Shown in pieces: positions 17,274 through 26,228 of a DNA stretch of 64,000 nucleotides. Within the stretch, counting starts at the first letter, position 1; the number at the start of each line of letters is the position of its first letter. Made by a program: the position numbers and the translations under genes. A model generated the notes under the pieces. That model ran no database searches. It was not told the DNA's origin and saw only the letters and a program-made list of their open reading frames with translations. The DNA lies in the NCBI GenBank assembly GCA_023389155.1, contig JAEWEV010000007.1, forward strand, positions 66,353 to 130,352, in the 5' to 3' direction. This DNA comes from Pseudomonadota bacterium (GTDB lineage: Bacteria; Pseudomonadota; Gammaproteobacteria; Burkholderiales; Burkholderiaceae_B).

Positions 17274-18407
17274 ATGGCAGTGGGGAGTCAACATTCAGCA
17301 TCCTTGGATCACCTGGGAAAACTTGCTGCAATGGCAGGGGTAACGATTAACGGCGACGCACCCTGGGATCTTCGTATTATTGATAACAAAGCAGCAGACC
17401 GGATTCTTGCTCAGGGAAGCCTGGGCCTTGGCGAGAGCTATATGGACGGCCAATGGGAATGCGACCAGATTGATGAGATGATCAACCGGCTGTTACGGCA
17501 TCGAATTGACGAAAAAGTAAAAACAGCGGCTACCTTACTGCATGTACTGCGAGCAAAATTCGTAAATAACCAGACCCGCTCCAAAGCCTGGGAAGTTGGA
17601 CAAAAACATTATGACCTGGGCAACGAGTTTTTCCGCGACATGCTGGATGCGCGCATGACCTACACCTGCGGCTACTGGGACCAGGCAACAACGCTGGATG
17701 AAGCACAGGAAGCCAAGCTGGACCTTGTATGCCAGAAACTGGGACTGAAGCCGGGGATGACTATTCTTGATATCGGCTGTGGCTGGGGCAGCTTCATGCG
17801 TTTTGCCGCCGAGCGTTACGGCGTAGAATGCACCGGCATTACGATCTCCAAAGAGCAGGCGGAATTCGGGCAGAAAATGTGTGAAGGACTACCCGTGAAA
17901 TTTGTCCTGCAGGATTATCGGGACCTTCATGGACAATATGATCGTATCGTCAGTCTTGGAATGTTCGAACATGTGGGCCGAAAAAACTACCGTACGTATT
18001 TTGAAGCGGCTCGCAAAAATCTGAAAGATGACGGCTTATTCCTGATGCACACTATTGGCGGCGTCATTCGCGATCACGATCCCGATCCATGGATACACAA
18101 ATATATTTTCCCAAATGGAGAAATTCCTGTTATCGGCCAGGTTGCCGATCATACAGAAGGACTGTTTCTGATCGAAGACTTGCACAATTTTGGCGCTGAT
18201 TACGACAGAACACTCATGGCCTGGCATGCCAATTTTGAAAAGCACTGGGAGAAGCACGCGCCTCAGTATTCCGAGAGGTTCTACCGCATGTGGCGATACT
18301 ACCTGCTAATTTGCGCGGGATCATTCCGAGCCCGTGCAAATCAGTTATGGCAGTTTGTTCTTTCCCCTAATGGGGTGGAGGGTGGCTATCGCCGACCCAA
18401 GCTTTAA
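17274..18407 (+). CDS. cfa: Cyclopropane-fatty-acyl-phospholipid synthase
   Basis: A 377-residue membrane-associated methyltransferase that adds a methylene group from S-adenosylmethionine to unsaturated fatty acyl chains of phospholipids, typically on entry into stationary phase or under acid stress. The SAM-binding loop LDIGCGWGSF is at about residues 165-174. Other hallmarks are GLGESYMDGQWE, HYDLGNEFF, TYTCGYW, and the C-terminal ICAGSFRARANQLWQFV containing the conserved Cys. AGGAG precedes the ATG. Whether the enzyme is soluble or peripheral is not visible from the sequence. Confidence 0.96.
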   Translation: MAVGSQHSASLDHLGKLAAMAGVTINGDAPWDLRIIDNKAADRILAQGSLGLGESYMDGQWECDQIDEMINRLLRHRIDEKVKTAATLLHVLRAKFVNNQTRSKAWEVGQKHYDLGNEFFRDMLDARMTYTCGYWDQATTLDEAQEAKLDLVCQKLGLKPGMTILDIGCGWGSFMRFAAERYGVECTGITISKEQAEFGQKMCEGLPVKFVLQDYRDLHGQYDRIVSLGMFEHVGRKNYRTYFEAARKNLKDDGLFLMHTIGGVIRDHDPDPWIHKYIFPNGEIPVIGQVADHTEGLFLIEDLHNFGADYDRTLMAWHANFEKHWEKHAPQYSERFYRMWRYYLLICAGSFRARANQLWQFVLSPNGVEGGYRRPKL

Positions 18408-18484
18408 GACTTTATCCTGAACACCAGAGAGTGACCCCACAACAGGCGGGGTGCCGCTATTTCGAATGCGTACGCAAGCGCAAA

Positions 18485-18518
18485 GCGACAGGAAGGTAGC
18501 GACAGGGAGGTAGCGACA
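18485..18518. repeat. Short tandem repeat downstream of cfa
   Basis: Two near-identical 14-base units, GCGACAGGAAGGTA (18485-18498) and GCGACAGGGAGGTA (18499-18512), followed by a partial third GCGACA. A small perfect hairpin GATTATC / GATAATC lies about 45 bases further on. No function is suggested. Confidence 0.6.
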
Positions 18519-18595
18519 AATGGAATCGACAACGACACGCAATAAAGGTTGCGGTCTGAGGAGATTATCGTCTGAGATAATCGAAAGAGCAGGAC

Positions 18596-19075
18596 TTAAT
18601 CGCCTTCCGGCGAACGAACAATTTTCCTTACAACGTCGGCAGAAAACCCACGGCTAAGCAGGAATCGCGCCTGTTTAGCATATTCTTGAGGCGTCGTGTA
18701 AACCTGCCCTTTGAATTTCTTTTCCCAGACAGCCCTGGCGCGCGCCAGTTCCGAGTCCTGCAGGCTGCTAATCGCAGCACTCACTTCATCTTCTGGTAAC
18801 TGGTGCTGGCGCAGCTTTGCCGCGATTCGAGCCGCGCCCCACTTGGGGGCACTAACATTGGTTGTGGCCTGTAGAAAACGACTGTCGGACTGCCAGTTCT
18901 CTTTCTTCAGTCGCCTCATAACGTTGTCCAGATCTTCTGGTGTCTCTGCATGAGGCGCCAGCTTTTTCCGGAGCTCGTATTCTGAATATTCGCGCCTTGA
19001 AAGATAGGCTATGCCACGAGCCAGGAGGCTGCGGCCCTGGCCGCGCCTGCCCTGCCCCTGGGAGAAATCACTCAT
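18596..19075 (-). CDS. recX: Regulatory protein RecX
   Basis: A 159-residue RecX, which binds RecA filaments and limits their activity. The typical helical repeats are seen: LLARGIAYLSRREYSEYELRKKL, ELDNVMRRLKKENWQ-type second repeat and KQARFLLSRGFSADVVRKI at the C-terminus. The ATG at 19075 lies within the last codons of recA (eight-base overlap), so the two genes are translationally coupled; the frame is open further upstream but that part is the recA sequence in another frame. Confidence 0.93.
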   Translation of the reverse strand: MSDFSQGQGRRGQGRSLLARGIAYLSRREYSEYELRKKLAPHAETPEDLDNVMRRLKKENWQSDSRFLQATTNVSAPKWGAARIAAKLRQHQLPEDEVSAAISSLQDSELARARAVWEKKFKGQVYTTPQEYAKQARFLLSRGFSADVVRKIVRSPEGD

Positions 19076-20147
19076 CGGCTTCCGCAGCCTGGGCAACATC
19101 TTCAGGATCAGCCTTGAACTCCTGTGCCCGGGCAATGATACCCATGTTTTCACGAACCCGGTTTTCAATATCCACGGCCATTTCGCGATGCTCTTTCAGG
19201 TATTCGCGGACATTGTCCTTGCCCTGCCCAATACGGGTACCACTATAACTGAACCAGGCCCCTGCCTTGTCGACGATACCGGCCTGGACGCCCAGATCAA
19301 TGATCTCGCCCTCGCGTGAGATACCGCTGCCGTACATGATGTCGAATTCGGCCTGTTTGAACGGCGGCGAGACCTTGTTCTTGACGACCTTGACCCGGGT
19401 TTCATTACCAATGACTTCGTCACCTTTCTTGATGGAACCGGTGCGACGAATATCCAGGCGCACAGAGGCATAGAATTTGAGTGCATTTCCACCAGTCGTG
19501 GTTTCCGGGCTGCCAAACATGACGCCGATTTTCATGCGAATCTGGTTGATGAAAATGACCATGCAATTGGTGCGTTTGATGGATGCGGTGAGTTTACGCA
19601 ATGCCTGGCTCATGAGTCGTGCCTGCAGGCCGGGCAGACTGTCACCCATGTCGCCTTCGATCTCTGCCCGCGGTACCAGCGCAGCAACAGAGTCGATAAC
19701 GATCAGATCTACCGAACCGGAGCGCACCAGGGCGTCGGTGATTTCCAGCGCCTGCTCGCCCGTGTCTGGCTGGGAGATCAGCAAATCGGCAAGATTGACG
19801 CCCAGCTTTGAGGCATACTGTACGTCGAGCGCGTGCTCGGCGTCAATAAACGCGCAGGTACCACCGATTTTCTGCATTTCTGCAATAACCTGAAGCGTAA
19901 GCGTGGTTTTACCTGACGATTCAGGACCGTAAATTTCAATAACACGACCACGCGGCAAACCACCTACACCCAGGGCGATGTCGAGTCCCAGCGAACCCGT
20001 GGACACAACCTGAATGTCGTGTTCCACTTCGTTATCGCCGTAACGCATAACGGAGCCTTTGCCGAACTGTTTTTCAATTTGAGAGAGTGCTGCGCTGAGT
20101 GCCTTGGCGCGCTCGGCGCTCGCGGCTTTGGATTGCTTGTCGTCCAT
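19068..20147 (-). CDS. recA: RecA recombinase
   Basis: A 359-residue RecA that forms filaments on single-stranded DNA, promotes strand exchange and triggers self-cleavage of LexA. The Walker A motif GPESSGKTTLTLQ is followed by FIDAEHALD, the Walker B region LIVIDSVAALVPRAEIEGDMGD, and the DNA-binding loop 2 INQIRMKIGVMFGSPETTTGGNALKF. The start at MDDKQS is fixed by AAGGA seven bases upstream and by family alignment; an ATG 73 codons further upstream is in frame but adds unconserved sequence. The SOS promoter lies about 310 bases upstream. Confidence 0.99.
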   Translation of the reverse strand: MDDKQSKAASAERAKALSAALSQIEKQFGKGSVMRYGDNEVEHDIQVVSTGSLGLDIALGVGGLPRGRVIEIYGPESSGKTTLTLQVIAEMQKIGGTCAFIDAEHALDVQYASKLGVNLADLLISQPDTGEQALEITDALVRSGSVDLIVIDSVAALVPRAEIEGDMGDSLPGLQARLMSQALRKLTASIKRTNCMVIFINQIRMKIGVMFGSPETTTGGNALKFYASVRLDIRRTGSIKKGDEVIGNETRVKVVKNKVSPPFKQAEFDIMYGSGISREGEIIDLGVQAGIVDKAGAWFSYSGTRIGQGKDNVREYLKEHREMAVDIENRVRENMGIIARAQEFKADPEDVAQAAEADE

Positions 20148-20456
20148 GGAGGGTCCTTGTGACTGAATAGAAAAACCTGATATCGCAATATATCGTTTAA
20201 ATGCGGCTGACCAAAGGCGGAAATACCGAAAGTGCAGCATTTTTAACATAGCCTTGGCATGCATATGGCCCAGGCAAGCTACCCTTACGAAGATTTCCTG
20301 CAATTTAAAAAACATGATCAGGTTGCAGCCGAGTGCACTACGAAATCGCACCATGCACGATTGCAAGCAGCCGCAACCTGTTCTTCATATTAATTGCGTG
20401 ACTTTGTCTTCCTCAGATATTGTACATATCATGATGATCAGGCATTATCGCATTCA

Positions 20457-20485
20457 ATTATACTGTATATTTACCCAGTAGTCTC
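20457..20485 (-). promoter_or_regulatory. recA promoter with LexA box in the spacer
   Basis: On the minus strand the sequence reads GAGACT (-35, weak), a spacer, and TATAAT (-10 at 20457-20462). The spacer contains a LexA box, CTG-N10-CAG (CTGGGTAAATATACAG, 20463-20478), directly touching the -10 box. LexA bound here would block RNA polymerase. The start would be near 20450, giving recA a leader of about 300 bases. Confidence 0.7.
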
Positions 20486-20565
20486 TTTTTTTAACAGATT
20501 TATCTGTCACTGTGTGTTCTTTGCCAATTCGATTCAGGTCATTGTCAGAGCTTAGGCTTTATAGT

Positions 20566-20699
20566 CGCTAACGATGGTGACGAAACGGCAAGTTTCAATC
20601 CCCTTTTGTTGTTTCGCCAGTATCAGTCAGTGCTATACCCCGTAAGTTTTTTATAGCACTGAAACCCGTATTAACCTGCCTTCGTGGCAGGTTTTTTTT
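20566..20699 (+). ncRNA. Candidate small RNA divergent from recA
   Basis: A plus-strand stretch without an ORF that contains three successive hairpins and ends in a textbook terminator: CGAAAC/GTTTCG (20581-20586 with 20611-20616, extended by TGG/CCA), an 11-bp perfect stem TCAGTGCTATA/TATAGCACTGA (20627-20637 with 20652-20662), and the terminator at 20673-20699. A TATAGT at 20560-20565 could be the -10 box, with a poor -35. It lies between the recA SOS promoter and rdgC; the start and any control by LexA are unknown. Confidence 0.45.
20673..20699 (+). terminator. Rho-independent terminator upstream of rdgC
   Basis: Perfect stem AACCTGCC / GGCAGGTT with loop TTCGT, followed by a run of T. 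There is no protein gene upstream on this strand for several kilobases, so it marks the end of an untranslated transcript. Confidence 0.88.
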
Positions 20700-20970
20700 G
20701 CCTGTACACTAGCCTGTCGTACAAAAAGTCCGGCGCGCAGCAGACCAGACAGTGTCTACTCCTGTATTTGCCCCACTGCATTGCGTCAGCAGCACGAAAC
20801 CTGCAACCTCCGCGCACAACGCCCGCTGTGCCTGCCGGCACCAGACCGCCTCCGTCCCCAGCACGTGGCAGGACAAGGCAAGTCTTCCCAATATTTTACC
20901 TCGGGCACCCGGCGCAGAACATGTCCGCGACATCGATAGCCGCTACAATGGATCCTTTTGGCGTAAAAGT

Positions 20971-21876
20971 ATGTGGTTTAAAAATCTGAGCGTTTACCGG
21001 CTATCTGCCGACTGGAAACCCACACAGGAAGAGCTTGAAGACAAGCTGGCAAAAGCCGCCTTCGTTCCTGGCAATAAATCGGATATGAACAGCATGGGTT
21101 GGGTACCCGCTCGGGAAAACGGTATGCTGGCGCACGCACTCAGTGGTCAGTACCTGTTATCGCTGCGTATCGAAAAGAAACTGTTACCTGCCACGGTGAT
21201 CAATCAGTTTACGCGTGCCCGCGCCCAGGAAATTGAGGAACAGCAGGGATACAAACCGGGCCGCAAGCAAATGCGTGAAATCAAGGAACAGGTCACCGAA
21301 ACCTTGTTACCAAAGGCGTTCAGCATTTTTCGCGACACGCGCGTGTGGATTGATACCCGGAATCACTGGCTGGTCATTGATGCTGCCTCAGCCACTAAAG
21401 CAGATGAAGTTATCGGCGCACTGGCCAAAGTCATTGATCCCCTTCCGCTAAAAAGCCTGTATACCGAACAGTCCCCCTCTGCAGCAATGACTGAATGGCT
21501 GCTTGCCGACGAAGCACCCGCCATGTTCTCAATTGACCAGGATACCGAGCTGCAATCTTCGTCAGAAAACAAGGCGACAATTCGTTACGTGCGCCAGAGT
21601 CCCGAAAAGGAAGACGTACAAAAGCACATCCAGTCCGGCAAGCAGTGTACAAAACTGGCCCTGACCTGGTCTGATCGTATTTCCTTTGTGCTAGCCGACA
21701 ATCTGATAATCAAGCGCATTGCACCGCTGGATATCCTCAAGGAGAATCAGGATCTGTCGTCTATGGATGAAGACGAGCGCTTTGATGCCGACATGACGCT
21801 GATGACCGCCGAGCTGGCCGGTCTGCTGGGTGCGCTTGTCGACGCGCTGGGTGGCGAAAAGCAGACTACCAAATGA
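20971..21876 (+). CDS. rdgC: Recombination-associated protein RdgC
   Basis: A 301-residue RdgC, a ring-shaped dimer that binds double-stranded DNA and limits RecA action. The N-terminal MWFKNLSVYRL and the stretches GWVPARENG, RARAQEIEEQQGYKPGRKQMREIKEQVTETLLPKAF and WLLADEAP are typical. The start is set by the conserved MWFKN; the frame is open upstream but not conserved, and the ribosome site is weak. The location next to recA fits a role in recombination control. Confidence 0.95.
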   Translation: MWFKNLSVYRLSADWKPTQEELEDKLAKAAFVPGNKSDMNSMGWVPARENGMLAHALSGQYLLSLRIEKKLLPATVINQFTRARAQEIEEQQGYKPGRKQMREIKEQVTETLLPKAFSIFRDTRVWIDTRNHWLVIDAASATKADEVIGALAKVIDPLPLKSLYTEQSPSAAMTEWLLADEAPAMFSIDQDTELQSSSENKATIRYVRQSPEKEDVQKHIQSGKQCTKLALTWSDRISFVLADNLIIKRIAPLDILKENQDLSSMDEDERFDADMTLMTAELAGLLGALVDALGGEKQTTK

Positions 21877-21890
21877 GGCACGCCATATAA

Positions 21891-21919
21891 AGCAAAAGGC
21901 GGTGCCTGGATGCACCGCC
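21891..21919 (-). terminator. Terminator between rdgC and the anchored protein gene
   Basis: Eight-bp perfect stem GGCGGTGC / GCACCGCC with loop; on the minus strand it is followed by TTTTGCTTT. It can serve the minus-strand gene at 22112-22621 and possibly rdgC on the other strand. Confidence 0.65.
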
Positions 21920-22111
21920 CCTGGTTTCCCGTCATGACGCAAACGCGTAACTAGCCCTGTATTATTGCGCCCTGGCTTACCGCCATGTTAGCAGGGCCGA
22001 CATTTTCTGCATCGGCAAGTTTGCCGGGCAACAGTCATTGCAGGCGACAAACAAGTCTTGCTCTGCCAGATGCAGCGACACACCGACAGTCAGGGCGCGC
22101 AACATCCAAAA

Positions 22112-22621
22112 TTAATGAAGATTGATGGTAACGGTATATGGTACCGGAGTTGCCTTATGCGCAATGGCTGCCTGTTCCTGACGGGTTTCCATATCCGTCT
22201 TGAACAGAATGCGCAATTCATACAGACCTTCCGAGGGGATGATGTACTCGGTGTCACGCTGCAGTGAATAGGCCTCCTGACCAAACAGGGCCAGGTCAAT
22301 GGAAGGATCACCCTTCAGATTCACTTTCAGCTTCTGGTCCTTGAAGGCACGAAACTGGTACGAGGAATAACCGGCACCAAGAATATAACCCGTGTACATA
22401 ATGGAATGCTCGTTCAGGGGAAAGCGAACGCTCTGGGTCATGTTCGTTAGGGAATTGATGAGCGCTTCGTTGTGTTTTTCTTCCGCCGCCTGTTTGGCGG
22501 GAACCGGTTCTGCGACCGTTTCCACCACTTGCTTCTCTATGTATCCGACAATAATGACGCTCAAAACCGTAACCAGGGCAATGAGCGCAATGAATTGTTT
22601 ACTGAAGGAGTTCACACGCAT
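22112..22621 (-). CDS. Membrane-anchored periplasmic protein, unknown
   Basis: A 169-residue protein with an N-terminal membrane anchor (about residues 8-28, FIALIALVTVLSVIIVGYI) and a periplasmic part. The C-terminal 95 residues look like a small beta-sandwich resembling bacterial pre-peptidase C-terminal (PPC) domains: YQFRAFKDQKLKVNLKGD, IDLALFG, and YIIPSEGLYELRILF. That resemblance is by pattern only. It is a single gene between rdgC and uvrB. The ribosome site is poor. A binding or stabilising role in the envelope is the most that can be inferred. Confidence 0.65.
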   Translation of the reverse strand: MRVNSFSKQFIALIALVTVLSVIIVGYIEKQVVETVAEPVPAKQAAEEKHNEALINSLTNMTQSVRFPLNEHSIMYTGYILGAGYSSYQFRAFKDQKLKVNLKGDPSIDLALFGQEAYSLQRDTEYIIPSEGLYELRILFKTDMETRQEQAAIAHKATPVPYTVTINLH

Positions 22622-22766
22622 TTTTTGTCAGATCGAACTTGTTGAAAAACGGACTGTATCATAACCTGATTTATAGACAGCTTACACTGCCCTATCTACC
22701 TGAATAAATTATTAAATATAGGGGCCACGCCGCCACCCTGGGGTAAGACAACGTGAAGCGGTTCAA

Positions 22767-24788
22767 TTAGCGCAACAGAACCTTTTCCTTCAGCCTGTTG
22801 AGCTGATCCCTGGCTGCTGCTGCCTGCTCGAACTCCAGGTTGCGGGCGTGATCCTGCATCTGTTTCTCCAGCCGACGGATTTCCCGGGAAAGTGCCTTTT
22901 CATCTACCAGCAACGCTTCCAGGCGGATATCTTCTTCACTGGCGGTGTCCGGCGCGTCCTGAATGACACCATCGATCATTTCGCGAACCGATTTGCGCAC
23001 GCCTTGCGGAGTGATCCCGTGTTCAGTATTGAAGGCGATCTGCAGATTGCGGCGTTTTTCCGTCTCCTTCATGGCGCGATGCATCGAGTCGGTGATCCTG
23101 TCTGCGTACAGAATTGCCCGCCCATTCAAATTGCGCGCAGCACGACCGATTGTCTGGATCAGGCTGCGTTCGGAGCGCAGAAAGCCTTCTTTATCAGCGT
23201 CAAGAATGGCAACCAGGGACACCTCTGGAATATCCAGGCCCTCTCGCAACAGGTTGATTCCCACCAGGATGTCGAAGTGGCCCAGTCGCAGGTCACGAAT
23301 AATTTCCACTCGCTCAACCGTGTCGATATCCGAGTGCAGATATCGCACCTTCATACCATTTTCGGTAAGGTAATCGGTCAGATCCTCTGCCATACGCTTG
23401 GTCAGTGTCGTCACCAATACCCGCTCACCTACTGCAATTCGCAACTTGGCCTCACCCAGCAGATCATCCACCTGGGTCAGCGCTGGTCGCACTTCGACCA
23501 TGGGATCGACCAGGCCGGTAGGTCGCACGACCTGGCGTACGATATTATCCGAATGCTCGTTCTCATAATCCGAAGGGGTTGCCGAAACAAATACGCTCTG
23601 GCGAACCCGCTGCTCGAACTCTTCCATTTTAAGCGGACGGTTATCCATGGCGGACGGCAATCGGAAGCCGAACTGCACGAGCGTTTCCTTGCGTGAACGG
23701 TCTCCACGATACATGGCACGCAACTGCCCCATCATCCAGTGACTCTCATCAAAGAACATCAGGGCATCCTGGGGCAAATAATCGATCAGCGTCGGTGGCG
23801 GCTCGCCGGGTGCTGCACCTGACAAATGACGGGAATAGTTTTCAATCCCCTTGCAGAATCCAAGTTCCTGTAGCATCTCGATATCAAAGCGAGTACGCTG
23901 CTCAATCCGCTGGGCCTCGACCAGCTGGTTGTTGTCCACAAAAAACTTGGTACGATCGCGCAGCTCTTCCTTGATAGTTTCGATTGCCCGCAGGACCGTA
24001 TCGCGCGGTGTCACATAATGCGAGCTTGGGTAGACGGTGAATCTGGGAACTCGCTGACGGATTTTTCCAGTCAGGGGATCGAACAGGTCTATGCTCTCGA
24101 GTTCGTCATCAAAAAGGCTCAGGCGAACGGCCAGCTCGGCACTTTCCGCCGGGAAAATATCAATGATCTCCCCGCGTACGCGGAAGGTACCTCTGGAAAA
24201 ATCGACGTCATTGCGTTCATACTGCATGGAAACCAGGCGCGCCAGAATTTCCTGGCGGGGCGTTCTGTCCCCCGTGCGCAATACCAACACCATGGCGTGG
24301 TAATCTCCCGGATTACCAATACCATATATACAGGAAACGGTTCCGACAATAATCGTATCGCGCCGCTCAAGCAGGCTTTTTGTTGCCGACAGACGCATCT
24401 GTTCGATATGTTCATTGATGGAGGAATCCTTTTCGATGAACAGATCACGCGTCGGTACGTAGGCTTCGGGTTGATAGTAATCGTAATAGGAAACGAAATA
24501 CTCAACGGCGTTACGCGGAAAAAACTCCCGAAACTCGGAATACAGTTGTGCGGCCAGCGTTTTGTTGGGTGCCAACACCAGCGTGGGACGACCAAGCCGG
24601 GCAATCACATTGGCCATCGTGTAGGTCTTGCCCGATCCGGTCACGCCCAAAAGCGTCTGGTACATCAATCCATCGTCCACCCCTTGTGTCAAGGCTTCAA
24701 TAGCAGCGGGCTGGTCTCCCGCGGGGGGGTAAGGCTGATATAGCTGAAACGGGCTGTCGGGAAACTCGATAAATCCGGCTTCGCTCAT
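22767..24788 (-). CDS. uvrB: Excinuclease ABC subunit B
   Basis: A 673-residue helicase-like subunit of nucleotide excision repair, which verifies DNA damage together with UvrA and recruits UvrC. The Walker A loop GVTGSGKT is at residues 48-55; the beta-hairpin region YYDYYQPEAYVP follows at about 95-106. Helicase motifs include LMFFDESHW and QTIGRAARN, and the C-terminal UVR domain (EIRRLEKQMQDHARNLEFEQAAAARDQLNRL) that binds UvrC is intact. No LexA box was found in the 100 bases upstream. Confidence 0.98.
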   Translation of the reverse strand: MSEAGFIEFPDSPFQLYQPYPPAGDQPAAIEALTQGVDDGLMYQTLLGVTGSGKTYTMANVIARLGRPTLVLAPNKTLAAQLYSEFREFFPRNAVEYFVSYYDYYQPEAYVPTRDLFIEKDSSINEHIEQMRLSATKSLLERRDTIIVGTVSCIYGIGNPGDYHAMVLVLRTGDRTPRQEILARLVSMQYERNDVDFSRGTFRVRGEIIDIFPAESAELAVRLSLFDDELESIDLFDPLTGKIRQRVPRFTVYPSSHYVTPRDTVLRAIETIKEELRDRTKFFVDNNQLVEAQRIEQRTRFDIEMLQELGFCKGIENYSRHLSGAAPGEPPPTLIDYLPQDALMFFDESHWMMGQLRAMYRGDRSRKETLVQFGFRLPSAMDNRPLKMEEFEQRVRQSVFVSATPSDYENEHSDNIVRQVVRPTGLVDPMVEVRPALTQVDDLLGEAKLRIAVGERVLVTTLTKRMAEDLTDYLTENGMKVRYLHSDIDTVERVEIIRDLRLGHFDILVGINLLREGLDIPEVSLVAILDADKEGFLRSERSLIQTIGRAARNLNGRAILYADRITDSMHRAMKETEKRRNLQIAFNTEHGITPQGVRKSVREMIDGVIQDAPDTASEEDIRLEALLVDEKALSREIRRLEKQMQDHARNLEFEQAAAARDQLNRLKEKVLLR

Positions 24789-24889
24789 AGATTGTGATCC
24801 AGGGGTTAAATTGGCACTGATTTAGGCGTACAATCGTCCATTATCCACTTTATTTGACTCTCCCTGCAACCTTACCCTCATTTATAACG

Positions 24890-26089
24890 ATGACCACTCT
24901 TTTCAATGCCGTCGAGCTTGCCCCCCGCGATCCTATTCTGGGTCTGAATGAACAGTACAACGCCGATACCCGTGACACCAAGGTAAACCTGGGTGTGGGT
25001 GTATATTACGATGACAATGGCAAGATTCCTCTGCTCAAGGCGGTCCAGGAAGCCGAACGCCAGCGCGTTGCTGCGCATGCCGCCCGCGGATACCTGCCTA
25101 TTGAAGGTATCGTGAATTACAACAAGGGCGCTCAGGAACTGCTTTTTGGCAAAGATGCTGCGGTTATCTCCGAAGGCCGCGCCCTGACCTTTCAGGCGCT
25201 GGGTGGCACAGGCGCACTGAAAATCGGCGCTGACTTCCTCAAGCAGCTGCAACCGGCTGCAACCGTCTACATCAGCGATCCAAGCTGGGAGAATCACCGC
25301 GCCCTGTTTGAGCGCGCCGGCTTCAAGGTCGAAACGTACGCCTATTATGATGCCGAGACACATGGCCTGAACTTCGACGGATTTGCTGCAGCCGTCAAAG
25401 CCATGCCGGAAGGATCCATTGTCGTGCTGCACGCATGCTGCCACAATCCTACCGGGGTGGATCCCACACAAGAACAATGGTCACAAATTGCAAACATCAT
25501 CAAGGAACGCAAGCTGGTGCCATTTCTGGACATCGCCTACCAGGGCTTCGGTGAAGGCCTGCAGGAAGATGCTGCTGTGGTGCGTCTGTTTGCTGACCTG
25601 GGCATGTCAATGTTCATCAGTTCCTCTTTTTCCAAATCGTTTTCCCTGTACGGCGAACGTGTCGGTGCCCTCACCGTGGTGACAGCAGACAAGGACGAAG
25701 CCGCACGCGTGCTTAGCCAGATCAAGCGCGTAATCCGAACCAACTACTCCAACCCGCCTACTCACGGTGGCATGGTGGTAGCGCACATCCTGAATACACC
25801 GGAACTGTTTGCTCAGTGGGAAACCGAACTTGGCCAGATGCGTGATCGTATTCGTGACATGCGCAAGCAGCTTACCGACAAACTGGCTGCCGCGGGCGCC
25901 ACACAGGACTTCAGTTTCGTAATGGATCAGCGCGGCATGTTTTCCTATTCAGGATTGACCAAAGATCAGGTTGAACGCCTGCGCAATGAACATGGTATCT
26001 ATGCAGTTGGTAGTGGTCGGATCTGCGTTGCAGCGCTTAACAGTCACAATATCGATAGCGTAGTCAAGGCAATTGCTGCCGTACTTTAA
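24890..26089 (+). CDS. tyrB: Aromatic/aspartate aminotransferase
   Basis: A 399-residue class I aminotransferase of the AspC/TyrB type, a PLP enzyme that moves amino groups between aspartate or aromatic amino acids and 2-oxoglutarate. Hallmarks are VNLGVGVYYDDNGKIPLL, HACCHNPTGVDPT, FLDIAYQGFGEG and the PLP lysine in SSSFSKSFSLYGERVG. Specificity for aspartate or for aromatic substrates cannot be fixed from sequence. The start at MTTLFN is family-typical, although no ribosome site precedes it. It diverges from uvrB and ends before the terminator at 26169-26199, which contains the lexA operator. Confidence 0.93.
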   Translation: MTTLFNAVELAPRDPILGLNEQYNADTRDTKVNLGVGVYYDDNGKIPLLKAVQEAERQRVAAHAARGYLPIEGIVNYNKGAQELLFGKDAAVISEGRALTFQALGGTGALKIGADFLKQLQPAATVYISDPSWENHRALFERAGFKVETYAYYDAETHGLNFDGFAAAVKAMPEGSIVVLHACCHNPTGVDPTQEQWSQIANIIKERKLVPFLDIAYQGFGEGLQEDAAVVRLFADLGMSMFISSSFSKSFSLYGERVGALTVVTADKDEAARVLSQIKRVIRTNYSNPPTHGGMVVAHILNTPELFAQWETELGQMRDRIRDMRKQLTDKLAAAGATQDFSFVMDQRGMFSYSGLTKDQVERLRNEHGIYAVGSGRICVAALNSHNIDSVVKAIAAVL

Positions 26090-26168
26090 GCCACAACGGG
26101 CAAATCCGCGGCCTGCAGGCAATTTGTCACTGAAAATGCTTGCCATTCGAGGATGAATGCGTCAGAAT

Positions 26169-26199
26169 ACGGACTGTATATACATACAGTCCGTTTTTT
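26169..26199 (+). terminator. Terminator of the aminotransferase gene, containing the LexA box
   Basis: Perfect 11-bp stem ACGGACTGTAT / ATACAGTCCGT with the four-base loop ATAC and six T after it. It lies 80 bases after the aminotransferase stop codon. The same bases form the lexA operator. Confidence 0.75.
26174..26189. promoter_or_regulatory. LexA box of lexA
   Basis: CTG-TATATACATA-CAG, a full match to the CTG-N10-CAG type SOS box, centred about 47 bases before the lexA ATG. This would give LexA autoregulation. It is the centre of the 26-base inverted repeat described as a terminator. Confidence 0.9.
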
Positions 26200-26228
26200 A
26201 TTATGCGTCATTTCGATTACGGGGAATC

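Noticed and set aside
20148..20366. N-terminal extension of RecA by 73 residues
   Set aside because: In frame and open, but no RecA has such a sequence, and a good ribosome site fixes the start at 20147.
24789..24889. LexA box between uvrB and the aminotransferase gene
   Set aside because: No CTG-N10-CAG in this interval, although uvrB is SOS-regulated in some bacteria.
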